A stretch of DNA of 64,000 bases from contig NZ_JBHFQG010000004.1 in the NCBI RefSeq assembly GCF_041949975.1, positions 1 to 64,000 on the forward strand, written 5' to 3'. The DNA comes from Alteribacillus sp041949975 (GTDB lineage: Bacteria > Bacillota > Bacilli > Bacillales > Marinococcaceae). The notes beneath the pieces were generated by a model. It was given only the letters and a program-made list of their open reading frames with translations. It was not told where the DNA came from and did no database searches. The position numbers and the translations under genes were made by a program. Of this stretch, positions 32,180 through 41,919 are shown one piece after another (the stretch's first letter is position 1; each line of letters begins with the position of its first letter).

Positions 32180-33139
32180 TTATATCGACAGCTCTTGAGA
32201 AAGCTTATACATATCTTTATCAATTTCATGTGTCTCAGAAAGGGCTTCGGAGATGTTTTTATGAACGACTTTATTATTTCTAATACCAACCATGCAGCCT
32301 TGTTCCCCTTGTAATAAAAGTTCCACTGCATTTGCTCCAAGACGGCTTGCAAGCACACGGTCATAAGCAGTTGGAGATCCGCCGCGCTGAATATGGCCAA
32401 GTACCGTCACCCGTGTTTCTAAATTGGTTTCTTCTTTAATTTTTTGACCGAATTCCGGCCCGCTGCCAACACCCTCAGCCACAATAATGATACTGTGTTT
32501 TTTCCCTCTTTCATGACCTCGTTTTAATCTGCTTACAATATCCTCCATATGATGCTCTTCTTCAGGGATAATGATCGTTTCTGCTCCATCAGCTAGTCCT
32601 GCCCATAGTGCTAAGTCACCGGCATCTCTTCCCATTACTTCAATGACATAGGTGCGCTCATGAGAAGTCGCTGTATCGCGGATTTTATCGATCGCGTTAA
32701 TGACCGTGTTGAGAGCAGTATCAAAACCAATCGTATAATCTGTTCCAGGGATATCATTATCAATCGTTCCTGGAATACCAATGGTAGGGTATCCAAGCTC
32801 CGTTAGTTTTTCTGCTCCGCGGAAAGACCCATCTCCTCCAATAACGACAAGTCCTTCAATTCCAAGAGCATTTAAATTATCTACTGCTTTTTGTCTGCCT
32901 TCAGGCGTTTTAAACTCCTCGCAGCGAGCAGTATAAAGCTTCGTTCCTCCCCGGTGGATAATATCACCGACATCCCCTATTTCAAGCTTGTCAATCTCAT
33001 TATTAATTAATCCCGCATAGCCGTATTTCACCCCATATACTTCCACTCCGTGAAAAATTGCTTTACGAACAACCGCTCTAATGGCGGCATTCATGCCGGG
33101 AGAATCGCCTCCACTCGTTAATACACCAATTTTTTTCAT
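32180..33139 (-). CDS. pfkA: 6-phosphofructokinase
   Basis: A 319-residue ATP-dependent PFK, the committed step of glycolysis. GGDSPGMNAAIRAVVRKA binds ATP at the N-terminus, GGDGSFRGA carries the glycine-rich metal loop, and PGTIDNDIPGTDYTIGFDTALNT contains the catalytic aspartate. VEVMGR-type substrate contacts are present as VIEVMGRDAGDLA. Its length of 319 equals the Geobacillus and B. subtilis enzymes. ATG 33139 follows AAGGAG. It is followed by pyk and preceded by the acc genes, which end in their own terminator. Confidence 0.97.
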   Translation of the reverse strand: MKKIGVLTSGGDSPGMNAAIRAVVRKAIFHGVEVYGVKYGYAGLINNEIDKLEIGDVGDIIHRGGTKLYTARCEEFKTPEGRQKAVDNLNALGIEGLVVIGGDGSFRGAEKLTELGYPTIGIPGTIDNDIPGTDYTIGFDTALNTVINAIDKIRDTATSHERTYVIEVMGRDAGDLALWAGLADGAETIIIPEEEHHMEDIVSRLKRGHERGKKHSIIIVAEGVGSGPEFGQKIKEETNLETRVTVLGHIQRGGSPTAYDRVLASRLGANAVELLLQGEQGCMVGIRNNKVVHKNISEALSETHEIDKDMYKLSQELSI

Positions 33140-33261
33140 GGTTTATTCACTCCTTTTTTCATAGTTAAGCTCTTTTTTACTCATTACATTAAATCATTTA
33201 CACACTATTTCTTGCAAAATTTCTTGAAAAAAATTATTGAAGAAACCTAATAAAGCAAAGA

Positions 33262-33294
33262 AAAAATGCTTTCCGACACACTCAGAAAGCACTA
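33262..33294 (-). terminator. Terminator of the accD-accA unit
   Basis: Minus strand: GTGCTTTCTGAG..CGGAAAGCA then T6, overlapping the accA stop codon. Confidence 0.75.
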
Positions 33295-34275
33295 ATTCTC
33301 TCTTTCACCAGTGGCAACGCTTTCACCGGTTACTTCACCTATCTGTTTGTATTTTTCGTAACGTTCAGCAATTAATTCATCTGCTGAGAACTCTTGGAGA
33401 GTATGTAAAGAACGCTCCAATACTTCGTCCATATAAGCAGCCTGCTGAATTAAATCTTTGTGAGCACCGCCCTTAACTTCCTTTATCATTTCGTCAATAA
33501 CTCCAAGCTCTTTTAAGTCGGGTGCTGTAATACGCATTGTTTCAGCTGCTTGTTTTGCATAACCAGCATCCTTCCAGAGCAAGGCTGCTGCTCCTTCTGG
33601 AGAAATAACCGAATACGTTGAGTTTTCAAGCATATGAATATAATTGCCAACCCCAAGAGCAAGAGCTCCCCCGCTGCCTCCTTCACCGATCACGATACTA
33701 ATGATAGGCACCCGAAGACCGGCCATTTCTAATAAATTGCGGGCAATGGCTTCGCTTTGGCCCCGCTCTTCTGCTGCTTTGCCGGGGTATGCCCCCTTTG
33801 TGTCAATAAAACAGATAACTGGACGGGAAAACTTTTCTGCTTGCTTCATCAGCCTTAAAGCTTTTCGATAACCTTCCGGATGAGGCATACCAAAGTTGCG
33901 GCGGATATTTTCCTTCGTATCTTTTCCACGCTGATGACCAATAATTGTTACCGGCTGGCCTTTGTATTTTGCAATTCCTCCGACTATCGCCTCATCATCA
34001 CCATAAAGCCTGTCACCGTGCATTTCTAAAAAATCATCGAACAGCTGATTAATATAGTCTAATGTAGCAGGTCGTTCTCCGTGCCTTGCTATTTGTACAC
34101 GCTGCCACGGAGTAAGGTTTCCATAGATATCTTCTTCAAGTTGTCTCAGGCGGTCTTCGAGGTTTGTAATCTCGCCGCTTAAATCTATGTCTTTTTCCTC
34201 TGTAAATGATTTTAATTCGTTGATTTTTTCACGAAGTTCTATTACAGGCTTTTCAAAGGGTAAATAGCTATGCAA
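33292..34275 (-). CDS. accA: Acetyl-CoA carboxylase carboxyltransferase alpha subunit
   Basis: A 327-residue subunit that, with AccD, transfers the carboxyl from biotin to acetyl-CoA to give malonyl-CoA. The N-terminal coiled segment (IELREKINELKSF) is followed by RPATLDYI, GRGQ-type GHQRGKDTKENI, FIDTKGAYPG and GEGGSGGALALGVG, which lines the active site. It starts at TTG 34275, 7 nt after AAGGAGGTG. It lies 14 bp after accD, so both subunits are made together in equal amounts. Confidence 0.96.
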   Translation of the reverse strand: MHSYLPFEKPVIELREKINELKSFTEEKDIDLSGEITNLEDRLRQLEEDIYGNLTPWQRVQIARHGERPATLDYINQLFDDFLEMHGDRLYGDDEAIVGGIAKYKGQPVTIIGHQRGKDTKENIRRNFGMPHPEGYRKALRLMKQAEKFSRPVICFIDTKGAYPGKAAEERGQSEAIARNLLEMAGLRVPIISIVIGEGGSGGALALGVGNYIHMLENSTYSVISPEGAAALLWKDAGYAKQAAETMRITAPDLKELGVIDEMIKEVKGGAHKDLIQQAAYMDEVLERSLHTLQEFSADELIAERYEKYKQIGEVTGESVATGEREN

Positions 34276-34289
34276 CGATTGTCACCTCC

Positions 34290-35147
34290 TTACTGCTGCT
34301 GATAACCGTGTATATCAAGTATCGAAACAAGGGTTTCTTTCATTTTATCCCTTGGGACAACCCGATCAAGCTGGCCGTGCTTTAATAAAAATTCAGCTGT
34401 CTGGAAGTCCTCCGGAAGCTCCTGACGTATGGTCTGTTCAATGATACGCCGCCCTGCAAATCCGATGAGTGCTCCTGGTTCTGCCAAGTTGTAATCACCA
34501 AGAGAAGCAAAACTTGCCGATACCCCTCCGGTTGTTGGATGGGTCATAACAGATATGAATAATAAGCCTGCTTCATCTAATTTTTTTAACGCAGCGCTGG
34601 TTTTTGCCATTTGCATGAGGCTTAACACACCCTCTTGCATACGGGCCCCGCCGGAAGCTGAAAACATAATAAAAGGCCGTTGTTTTTCTAATGCTTGTTC
34701 AATAGCACGGGCTATCTTTTCTCCTACCGCAGATCCCATACTGCCCATTCGAAATCTTTGATCCATCACTCCTATGACGACAGGACATGCTTCTATATAT
34801 CCTTCACCTGTCACAACCGCCTCATTCAATTTCGTTTTTTGGCGGTCTTTTCCTAGTTTTTGTTTATACTCAGGAAAAGATAACGGATCCCCTGACGTCA
34901 GCTCAGCATCGTATTCTACAAAAGTTCCTTCCTCGCATAAGGAGTTAATTCGCTCATGAGCAGTCATCGGCAAATGATGGCCGCAGCTTATACAAACCAT
35001 ATCATGTTTTTTTAATTCCTTTGTATACACAATGGACTTGCATTCCGGACATTTCGTCATAACGCCTTCATTCATTTTAGCAGGCTGCTGGCGATCTGAT
35101 GGAATCTTCGCGTATTTTCTTTTTTTGTTAAAAAAATCTTTTAACAC
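34290..35147 (-). CDS. accD: Acetyl-CoA carboxylase carboxyltransferase beta subunit
   Basis: A 285-residue partner of AccA. The N-terminal zinc ribbon CPECKSIVYTKELKKHDMVCISCGHH is followed by the crotonase-like fold with FSASGGARMQEGVLSLMQMAKTS and PTTGGVSASFASLGDYNLAEPGALIGFAG, which bind CoA and stabilise the enolate. It starts at GTG 35147. The gene is 39 bp downstream of a GntR/FadR-type regulator gene, so regulator, accD and accA may share a transcript. Confidence 0.96.
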   Translation of the reverse strand: MLKDFFNKKRKYAKIPSDRQQPAKMNEGVMTKCPECKSIVYTKELKKHDMVCISCGHHLPMTAHERINSLCEEGTFVEYDAELTSGDPLSFPEYKQKLGKDRQKTKLNEAVVTGEGYIEACPVVIGVMDQRFRMGSMGSAVGEKIARAIEQALEKQRPFIMFSASGGARMQEGVLSLMQMAKTSAALKKLDEAGLLFISVMTHPTTGGVSASFASLGDYNLAEPGALIGFAGRRIIEQTIRQELPEDFQTAEFLLKHGQLDRVVPRDKMKETLVSILDIHGYQQQ

Positions 35148-35186
35148 GAGGACACCTTCTTTACTATCTATATATTAGAACAGAAA

Positions 35187-35879
35187 TTAAAAGGCACTGT
35201 TTTCAAGGTGATGCTGTAAACAAACAGCTGCTTCTTTTTCTTTTCTGTTTTTTAAAGCTTCATAAATTTGTAGATGTTCTTTGTAAGAAATAACAGGTCT
35301 ATTTCTGCGTCTTAAAGATTCTTCTAGTGCTGTTTTACTGTATTCTACAAGCGGAATCCATATATGGTGGAGCAAGCTGTTATGAGACATTTTCAATATA
35401 GCTTTATGAAAAAGATAATCTTCTTCTGTCGGTAATTGAGAGCTGTCTACTTTTTGTTGATACGCCTTCAGCAGTTCTTCTAAATTCAGTATTTCCTCAT
35501 CACTGGCGCGTATACAGGCAAGGCGAACTGCTTCTATTTCTACAATCTTTCTTGTTTCTGCTAAGTCTTCCCGGGCTTTTTCATCTTTTAGAATAAAGGA
35601 AGCAATGATTTCAACAAGCCGGCGGCCGCCAGCCTGTTTTATGAAAGTGCCTCCTCCTCTTCTCGTTTCAATTAACTCAAGTAATTCAAGAGCCCGCAAG
35701 GCTTCACGCACAGACGAGCGACCGACTTGAAGACGATCGCTCAATTCCCGTTCAGAAGGGAGCTTGCTCCCACTTTTTAACCTATCATTATGAATGATTT
35801 GATTAATTTCTTTAATAACTTCGAGATAACGCTTTTCTTTATGTTCCATTGTTTTGTTTTCTGTATTATTCTTCATCAA
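35187..35879 (-). CDS. GntR-family regulator with FCD domain
   Basis: A 230-residue transcription factor. The winged helix (about 16-80) has LPSERELSDRLQVGRSSVREALRALELLELIETRRGGGTF, the GntR/FadR signature. The helical FCD ligand domain (about 95-225) includes a metal-binding pattern with FHKAIL and HHIW histidines. The reading frame overlaps the end of the malic enzyme gene by 14 bp and lies just before accD. This suggests control of pyruvate/malate flux into fatty-acid synthesis, possibly with a dicarboxylate or acyl ligand. That role is inference from position only, and I give no gene name. Confidence 0.8.
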   Translation of the reverse strand: MMKNNTENKTMEHKEKRYLEVIKEINQIIHNDRLKSGSKLPSERELSDRLQVGRSSVREALRALELLELIETRRGGGTFIKQAGGRRLVEIIASFILKDEKAREDLAETRKIVEIEAVRLACIRASDEEILNLEELLKAYQQKVDSSQLPTEEDYLFHKAILKMSHNSLLHHIWIPLVEYSKTALEESLRRRNRPVISYKEHLQIYEALKNRKEKEAAVCLQHHLENSAF

Positions 35880-37104
35880 TAATGGATAGGCGTCTTGTTT
35901 TTTCCGCTACTTCGTCGGGATTCACCTCTTTGCGGGCTACTCCGGTTTCCATCGCTGTTTTTGCAACGGCTGCTGCGACTGCCGGAGCTACTCGTCCATC
36001 AAACGGCGCTGGGATAACGTAATCCGGTGTAAGCTCCTTTTCACTAATTAAATCAGCAATGGCATAAACGGCTGCTTTTTTCATTTCTTCATTAATAATG
36101 GTAGCATTCACTTCTAATGCTCCACGGAAAATACCAGGAAACGCCAGAACATTATTAACTTGGTTTGGAAAATCCGAACGCCCTGTCCCAATTACTTTCG
36201 CTCCTGCTTCCTTAGCATCGTCAGGCATGATTTCCGGATCAGGATTTGCCATTGCAAAAATAATAGGATCATCATTCATTGATTGAATCATTTCTTTTGT
36301 TAAAGCCCCGGCCACCGAAACACCAATAAAGACATCCGTATTGGCAATCACATCTTCTAGCTTGCCTTCCGCTCTATCTTTGTTCGTTACCTTGGCAATT
36401 TCCGCTTTTACGTCATTCATGCCGTATGTTCTGCCGTCATAGATAGCTCCTTTTGAGTCACATAAGATGACATCGCGGACTCCTAGACGCTGCAATAGTT
36501 TTATTATAGCAATTCCTGCGGATCCAGCACCATTAACAATAACTCTAATTTCAGATAAAGATTTTCCATTTACTTTTAATGCGTTAATTAAACCGGCTGC
36601 TGTTACGATCGCTGTACCGTGCTGATCATCATGGAAGACCGGAATATTTGTTTCTTTTTTCAATCTTTCTTCAATGATAAAGCAATTTGGAGCTGCGATA
36701 TCTTCCAGGTTTACCCCGCCAAATGTAGGCTGCATTAATTTAACAGTTTCTACAATTCGATCCACATCAGTCGTATCGAGACAAATTGGGAAAGCATCCA
36801 CTCCAGCAAAAGATTTAAATAAAACAGCTTTTCCTTCCATCACGGGAAGGGCAGCTTCAGGTCCGATATTTCCCAGTCCCAACACAGCTGTACCATCAGA
36901 GACAACAGCTACCATGTTTCCTTTCATCGTATATTCAAATACCTTCTGTTTGTCATCGAAAATAGCCTTACATGGCTCAGCCACCCCCGGAGAATAAGCA
37001 AGGCTTAAATCCCTTGCGTTTCTTACCGGGACTTTGGATTTAGATTCCAGCTTCCCTTGGTTTTCCCGATGAATATGCAAAGCTTCTTCTCTAGTCGTTG
37101 ACAA
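35866..37104 (-). CDS. ytsJ: Malic enzyme, YtsJ type
   Basis: A 412-residue NAD(P)-dependent malic enzyme converting malate to pyruvate and CO2. Seen motifs are SLAYSPGVAEPCKAI, KGNMVAVVSDGTAVLGLGNIGP, EDIAAPNCFIIEERL, VFHDDQHGTAIV and VNGAGSAGIAI. Position between dnaE and the acc genes matches ytsJ of B. subtilis, the main NADPH-producing isoform. The frame could open at GTG 37113, but that abuts the AAGGAG; TTG 37104 is correctly spaced and gives MSTTREEALHIHRENQGKL, the family N-terminus. Coenzyme preference is taken from the family. Confidence 0.92.
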   Translation of the reverse strand: MSTTREEALHIHRENQGKLESKSKVPVRNARDLSLAYSPGVAEPCKAIFDDKQKVFEYTMKGNMVAVVSDGTAVLGLGNIGPEAALPVMEGKAVLFKSFAGVDAFPICLDTTDVDRIVETVKLMQPTFGGVNLEDIAAPNCFIIEERLKKETNIPVFHDDQHGTAIVTAAGLINALKVNGKSLSEIRVIVNGAGSAGIAIIKLLQRLGVRDVILCDSKGAIYDGRTYGMNDVKAEIAKVTNKDRAEGKLEDVIANTDVFIGVSVAGALTKEMIQSMNDDPIIFAMANPDPEIMPDDAKEAGAKVIGTGRSDFPNQVNNVLAFPGIFRGALEVNATIINEEMKKAAVYAIADLISEKELTPDYVIPAPFDGRVAPAVAAAVAKTAMETGVARKEVNPDEVAEKTRRLSIIDEE

Positions 37105-37225
37105 AATCTCCACTCTCCTTCTTCCATGATCCGCGCGGCCCTTTAATGATTGTTTTTATTATTAAATGGTCAGACCACTGCAAAACTTATCTTATTATAA
37201 CAGATGAAAATAACTTGTTCACCCT

Positions 37226-40200
37226 CTATGCTTCTTTTAACACAACAAATTCTTCTCCCAGTATTTTCTTTAGTTCAGTTAAACAGCGTTCCGACCCATC
37301 TGTTCGAAACCGGTCAGCTAACTGAATCACTCTGTGCTCTTTTTCATAAACCAGACATACTTGAACTCCGCCTGGATATTCCCCCAAAATTTTTTTTACT
37401 TTGTTAGCGGTTATTTTTTCGTTTTTTTGTTTTTTTATTTTCAGAAATAATATTCGTCTGGATTGAGATAACAAATCTTCTAGATTTATTATCTGGTCAG
37501 CGATAAGCTTTTTTTTATGGCTCTTTTTATCTGTACGGCCTCCAATTATTACAGGTGTTTGTTCTATCAGGATATTTCTTGTTTTTCTATAAACATCTGG
37601 GAAAATCACAACCTCTATATCTGCTGTTCCATCCGTAATAACAAGAAATGCCATGGCCTGGCCATTTTTTGTACGAACTTGTTTTATCTCCTCTACTATT
37701 CCTGCGGCCCATATTTTATGACGGGAGACAGGAAAGCTGCTGGATAATGAAACAGGCTGAAACGGGGCCATTATTTTTTTATAACGGTCCAGCGGATGCC
37801 CGCTTAAATAAAAGCCGGTAGCTTCTTTTTCTGCTTCAAAACTTTCATTTTCTGAAAATGGTTCGGTCTGTACGAAACGAAAATCATAATCGCCTTCTGC
37901 AATAAGACCGCCAAGATCTTTTTGAAATTCCGCAAATTCTATAGCTCTGTCAATGGAAGCAAGCATTTCCGCACGATGATGGCCGCAATCATCAAGAGCT
38001 CCTGCTTTGATTAAGGATTCCAGAGCCCTCCTGTTTATTGCTTTTGGATCCATCCTAACAATAAAATCAATCATACCTTGAAAAGTTCCGTTTTTTCTTT
38101 CTTCTAAAATAGAACGGACTAGATTGATGTTTACTTGTTTGATTGCAAGCAGCCCAAAATAAATGTGATTGCCTTCTGCATGAAATCCTGCTTCACTTCG
38201 CTGCACAGAAGGCGGACAGATTACTAATTCTTTCTGTTTGGCTTCTCTTAAATAAACAGCCATTTTTGCCGGACTGTTCATGTTCATTGATAACAAAGCG
38301 GCGTAAAAATAGGATGGATAGTGAGCTTTTAAATAGGCAAGCTGATAAGCAATAAAGCTGTAGGCTACTGCATGAGAGCGATTGAAACCATAGTCGGCAA
38401 ATCGAACGATCAAATCATATACTTTTGAAGATTCATCCTCCGTATAACCAAGGTGTTTCGCTCCAGCTGTAAACCGTTCCCGTTCTGTTTCTAAAATGTT
38501 TCTATTTTTTTTGCTGACGGCACGCCGCAGTAAGTCTGCTTCTCCAAAAGAATAACCAGCCATCTCAGAAGCGATTTGCATGATTTGTTCTTGATAGACA
38601 ATGACACCATATGTTGGAGCTAATATGTGTTTTAGTTTCTCATGCGGGTACTCCGGCTCAGAGTGCCCGTGTTTTCTTTTTGCATATACTGATATATTTT
38701 CCATCGGTCCCGGCCTGTAAAGAGCATTTACTGCAGCTATGTCTTCAAATGCAGTTGGCTTTATTTGTTGTAGAGCCTGTCTCATTCCTGCTGATTCCAG
38801 TTGAAAGACACCGGTTGTGTCGCCCTTAGAAAGCATCGTATAGGTTTTCGAGTCATCGGTTGATAATTCTCTTAAATGAATAGACGTATCTTCTTTCATT
38901 TTCACAGCACATGTTATACGTTCCAGCAGACTTAAGTTTCTCAAACCGAGAAAGTCCATCTTTAAAAGTCCAATATCCTCCAGTTCATCCATAGGATATT
39001 GAGTAAGTAAAAGTTCATCTCCTTTGTGCATAAGCGGTACATGCTCGGTTAGAGGATTTTCACTCATTACTACGCCTGCTGCATGAACAGAAGTATGACG
39101 CGGTAATCCTTCTATTTTTAAGGCCAGCTTCAGCATTGCGGCTGCCTGCGGTTCACGATGAACTAAATCTTGAAAAGACGGATCTGCTTTGTAAGCAGTT
39201 TTTAAGGTTATGCCTGATTCCTGAGGAATAAAAGAAGCTATCCGGTCAATTAAAGCTTGCGGTGCTTCCATAATACGGCCGACATCTCTAATAGCAGCGC
39301 GGGCCCCAAAAGTACCGAATGTAACAATTTGAGCTACCCGCTCTTTTCCATATTTTTCGGCTACATATTTAATGACTTCATCACGGCGGTAATCTGGAAA
39401 GTCAATATCAATATCAGGCATAGTCACTCGTTCCGGATTTAAAAAACGTTCAAATAATAAATCATGTTTTAATGGATCTACATCTGTTATTTCAAGGACG
39501 TAGGAAACCAAAGATCCTGCAGCTGACCCTCTTCCTGGCCCTACTAGTATTCCCTGGTTACGAGCATACTTCACAAAATCAGCAACGATTAAAAAGTAAT
39601 CATCAAAGCCCATCCGGTGTATGACCTGAAGCTCATATTGCAAACGCTCCTTGACTTTGTCTGTTATTTCTTCATATCTATACTGTGCTCCTTGTTCACA
39701 CAGCTTTTTTAATTCTTCTTCTGGCGTCCGGTTCCCGGAAAGAGGAAATTTGGGCAGCAGAGTTTGGTCAAAATCTATTATAACGTTGCATTTATCTGCA
39801 ATTTCAGCCGTTTTCAAAAGTGAGGGCACATCTCCATTTAATGCTTTTTTCATAGCTGCTCCGTCTAAAAAGCTGCCAGCAAAGTTGTCCGGACGAGTTT
39901 TTATTTCTTTTAACGCACCACCTTCGGAAATAGCTTGTAATGCATGCAGCCCTTCTTTTTCTTCATCGTCTGCCATGTGAACGTTATTTCCTGCTGTAAA
40001 TGGAAGGTTACATTCTTCGGATAAATGCTCCCAAACCTTTTTCACTTCAAATTCTCCAGAGACGGGCTGTTTTTCCAGATATACCTGCTCTTTACCAAAA
40101 GTCTTCATGTAATGAGTGAGGACCTTTTCTGCCAATATGAACTCGCCTTTACGTATTAAATCAGCCGCTTCACTATCTGCATAAGGCAATATAATAACAC

Positions 40201-40552
40201 AGTCTGTTATTGCTTCTGCAGCAGCCTGGAAGCTGAGGCTTCTTTCTGTCTGTTTCATTGTTGACAACTGAAGCAGAGAACGATATCCTTTATTATTTTC
40301 AGCTAGAAAAACAATTGGATAATCGTCTTCTAATTCTATGCCTTTCATCCACAATTCCAAGCCGATAAGCGGTTTTATATTTTTTTTCATACATTGTTTG
40401 TAAAATGGAATTACCCCATGCATATTGTTCTTATCCGTAATAGCAAGAGCAGGCATTTTATATTCAGCTGCTTTGTTAACCAACGTTTGGATTCTTGCTG
40501 TACTCTCTAGCAAACTGTATTCCGTATGTACATGTAAATGGACAAACTCCAT
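37226..40552 (-). CDS. dnaE: DNA polymerase III alpha subunit, DnaE type
   Basis: A 1108-residue C-family polymerase. In Bacillus DnaE extends RNA primers before PolC takes over and is error-prone. An N-terminal PHP domain (VHLHVHTEYSLLEST) opens the protein. The palm includes GPGRGSAAGSLVSYVL and the catalytic MPDIDIDFPDYRRD. Later parts include YRPGPMENI, the fingers, helix-hairpin-helix motifs near RRALESLIKAGALD and a C-terminal OB fold (IWAAGIVEEIKQVRTKNGQ). Length fits B. subtilis DnaE (1115). It is ATG-started and monocistronic, upstream of ytsJ and divergent from ytrH. Confidence 0.96.
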   Translation of the reverse strand: MEFVHLHVHTEYSLLESTARIQTLVNKAAEYKMPALAITDKNNMHGVIPFYKQCMKKNIKPLIGLELWMKGIELEDDYPIVFLAENNKGYRSLLQLSTMKQTERSLSFQAAAEAITDCVIILPYADSEAADLIRKGEFILAEKVLTHYMKTFGKEQVYLEKQPVSGEFEVKKVWEHLSEECNLPFTAGNNVHMADDEEKEGLHALQAISEGGALKEIKTRPDNFAGSFLDGAAMKKALNGDVPSLLKTAEIADKCNVIIDFDQTLLPKFPLSGNRTPEEELKKLCEQGAQYRYEEITDKVKERLQYELQVIHRMGFDDYFLIVADFVKYARNQGILVGPGRGSAAGSLVSYVLEITDVDPLKHDLLFERFLNPERVTMPDIDIDFPDYRRDEVIKYVAEKYGKERVAQIVTFGTFGARAAIRDVGRIMEAPQALIDRIASFIPQESGITLKTAYKADPSFQDLVHREPQAAAMLKLALKIEGLPRHTSVHAAGVVMSENPLTEHVPLMHKGDELLLTQYPMDELEDIGLLKMDFLGLRNLSLLERITCAVKMKEDTSIHLRELSTDDSKTYTMLSKGDTTGVFQLESAGMRQALQQIKPTAFEDIAAVNALYRPGPMENISVYAKRKHGHSEPEYPHEKLKHILAPTYGVIVYQEQIMQIASEMAGYSFGEADLLRRAVSKKNRNILETERERFTAGAKHLGYTEDESSKVYDLIVRFADYGFNRSHAVAYSFIAYQLAYLKAHYPSYFYAALLSMNMNSPAKMAVYLREAKQKELVICPPSVQRSEAGFHAEGNHIYFGLLAIKQVNINLVRSILEERKNGTFQGMIDFIVRMDPKAINRRALESLIKAGALDDCGHHRAEMLASIDRAIEFAEFQKDLGGLIAEGDYDFRFVQTEPFSENESFEAEKEATGFYLSGHPLDRYKKIMAPFQPVSLSSSFPVSRHKIWAAGIVEEIKQVRTKNGQAMAFLVITDGTADIEVVIFPDVYRKTRNILIEQTPVIIGGRTDKKSHKKKLIADQIINLEDLLSQSRRILFLKIKKQKNEKITANKVKKILGEYPGGVQVCLVYEKEHRVIQLADRFRTDGSERCLTELKKILGEEFVVLKEA

Positions 40553-40713
40553 AGCAGTGTCTCCTTTTTACCTTCCGTTCTTTCCAGCATAAATGCTTTT
40601 CTTATAAGTATGAATAGCTTTTCCGATGAAAACAAGCATATAACCCATCTTCTTTTCTTATATTTAATAAGAGAAGTTGTCCTTAGTAATAGATGAAGAA
40701 GGGGGGAAGATCA

Positions 40714-41052
40714 GTGATCAGTCGTGAATTCGCGGGAACCCTGATTATGGACTTCTTTGTAGCATTTGGTGTTATTATCGGTGGATCTATTATAGGCGGC
40801 ATGGGAGCTTTATTGATTGGTAAACCCCCGCTTTCTACCATTCATGATTTGGCTGCCAGCTTAAAGATTTGGGCACTGGTCGCTGCGATTGGCGGCACCT
40901 TTGATGCAATTACATCACTGGAACGCGGCCTTTTTTATGGTACTCATGCTGATATATATAAAACGATTGCAATGATGTGCGCAGCATTAGGAGGAGCAAA
41001 TGCAGGAACACTTCTTATTCAATGGATCACTCAGGAGCAGATTTCTCCATGA
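40714..41052 (+). CDS. ytrH: Sporulation membrane protein YtrH
   Basis: A 112-residue protein with three membrane segments (FVAFGVIIGGSIIGGMGALLIG, LKIWALVAAIGG, MMCAALGGANAGTLLIQW). It matches the YtrH family, mother-cell membrane proteins made under SigE in B. subtilis and needed for full spore resistance. AAGGGGGG precedes GTG 40714, giving MISREFAGTLIMDFF, so that start is chosen over the longer frame from 40693. It overlaps ytrI by 4 bp. No confident SigE promoter could be read upstream. Confidence 0.85.
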   Translation: MISREFAGTLIMDFFVAFGVIIGGSIIGGMGALLIGKPPLSTIHDLAASLKIWALVAAIGGTFDAITSLERGLFYGTHADIYKTIAMMCAALGGANAGTLLIQWITQEQISP

Positions 41053-41555
41053 GAATACCACCTTATTACCGCCGTCCAGGATGGCAGCGATTTTTTGCCG
41101 GAATAGCGATGGGAGCACTAGGCGGCTGGGCTTTTTTTCTTTTTCAATTTGGTGCCGTACATGAAGAATTGGTTATTGAAATAAATAAAAAGCGTATTCA
41201 AATTGAAAACCAAAAAGAGCAAATTGATATATTACGAAGCGAAGAAAGAAAAAGAAATGAAGAAAATGAGCAAAAATTAACCATTCAAGAAACCAAAATC
41301 AAATTTACAAATGAAAACAAACTCCGTTTAAATGAATTAGCACTATATGAATTAAAACAGCAAGTAGAAGATGAAGTAAAATTTCTTAAAAACAAAAACA
41401 TTGAAAGTGTGGTAGAAGGTAAAGAGCTTATAAAAAAAGCTGTTGAAAACAAAACATATGAGGTCGGCGACCATGAGTACCGCCTTCATATAGAAGAAAT
41501 GTATATATATACCAGCCTTGAGCTTCATGTAAAAATTACCCTGCCAGATTCTTAA
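41049..41555 (+). CDS. ytrI: Sporulation membrane protein YtrI
   Basis: A 168-residue protein. A short basic N-terminus (MRIPPYYRRPGWQRF) precedes one membrane helix (FFAGIAMGALGGWAFFLFQFG), a long coiled coil (about 45-115, INKKRIQIENQKEQIDILRSEERKR) and a small C-terminal domain ending in LHVKITLPDS. Order and topology match YtrI, partner of YtrH in sporulation. The ATG overlaps the ytrH stop (ATGA), so translation is coupled. Confidence 0.85.
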   Translation: MRIPPYYRRPGWQRFFAGIAMGALGGWAFFLFQFGAVHEELVIEINKKRIQIENQKEQIDILRSEERKRNEENEQKLTIQETKIKFTNENKLRLNELALYELKQQVEDEVKFLKNKNIESVVEGKELIKKAVENKTYEVGDHEYRLHIEEMYIYTSLELHVKITLPDS

Positions 41556-41697
41556 TCAAATAACTATTTTTTGAATTTTTTATAATCATACAATACAAAG
41601 CTGAAAAAATCCGGTATAATATATAAAAAGTATATCTCTTCTTATTTATAGGCAATCCTTCTTCATACAGCCATTCACTTTGAGGAGGTGCACACTA

Positions 41698-41907
41698 ATG
41701 GATATGACAGGTAAAGAAATGGTAATGAACCGGAAAGAACTGGCTCTTCAAAAAGTAGAAAAGATTAAAGCTGGATACTCAGCTTTCGCTGAATCACAAG
41801 AAGTCACCGATATGATTAGAAAAGAACTTGATAAGCAGAATATTGACGTGTATGAAGACAAGACTGATTTGGGATCCTGGTTTATTCCAACGAATAAAAA
41901 GGAATAA
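41698..41907 (+). CDS. Small conserved-looking protein of unknown function
   Basis: A 69-residue charged protein beginning MDMTGKEMVMNRKELALQKVEKIKAGYSAF and ending DLGSWFIPTNKKE. A strong GAGGAGGTG lies 7 nt before ATG 41698, which is why this start is preferred; a TATAAT-containing promoter-like stretch is near 41618. It has no membrane or secretion signal. It sits between ytrI (140 bp upstream) and convergent nrnA. I do not recognise the family; codon use and ribosome site support a real gene. Confidence 0.65.
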   Translation: MDMTGKEMVMNRKELALQKVEKIKAGYSAFAESQEVTDMIRKELDKQNIDVYEDKTDLGSWFIPTNKKE

Positions 41908-41919
41908 GGAAGTCTCTAT

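Noticed and set aside
40553..40713. SigE promoter for ytrH-ytrI
   Set aside because: CATATA is present near 40638 but no matching -35 at the right distance was seen.
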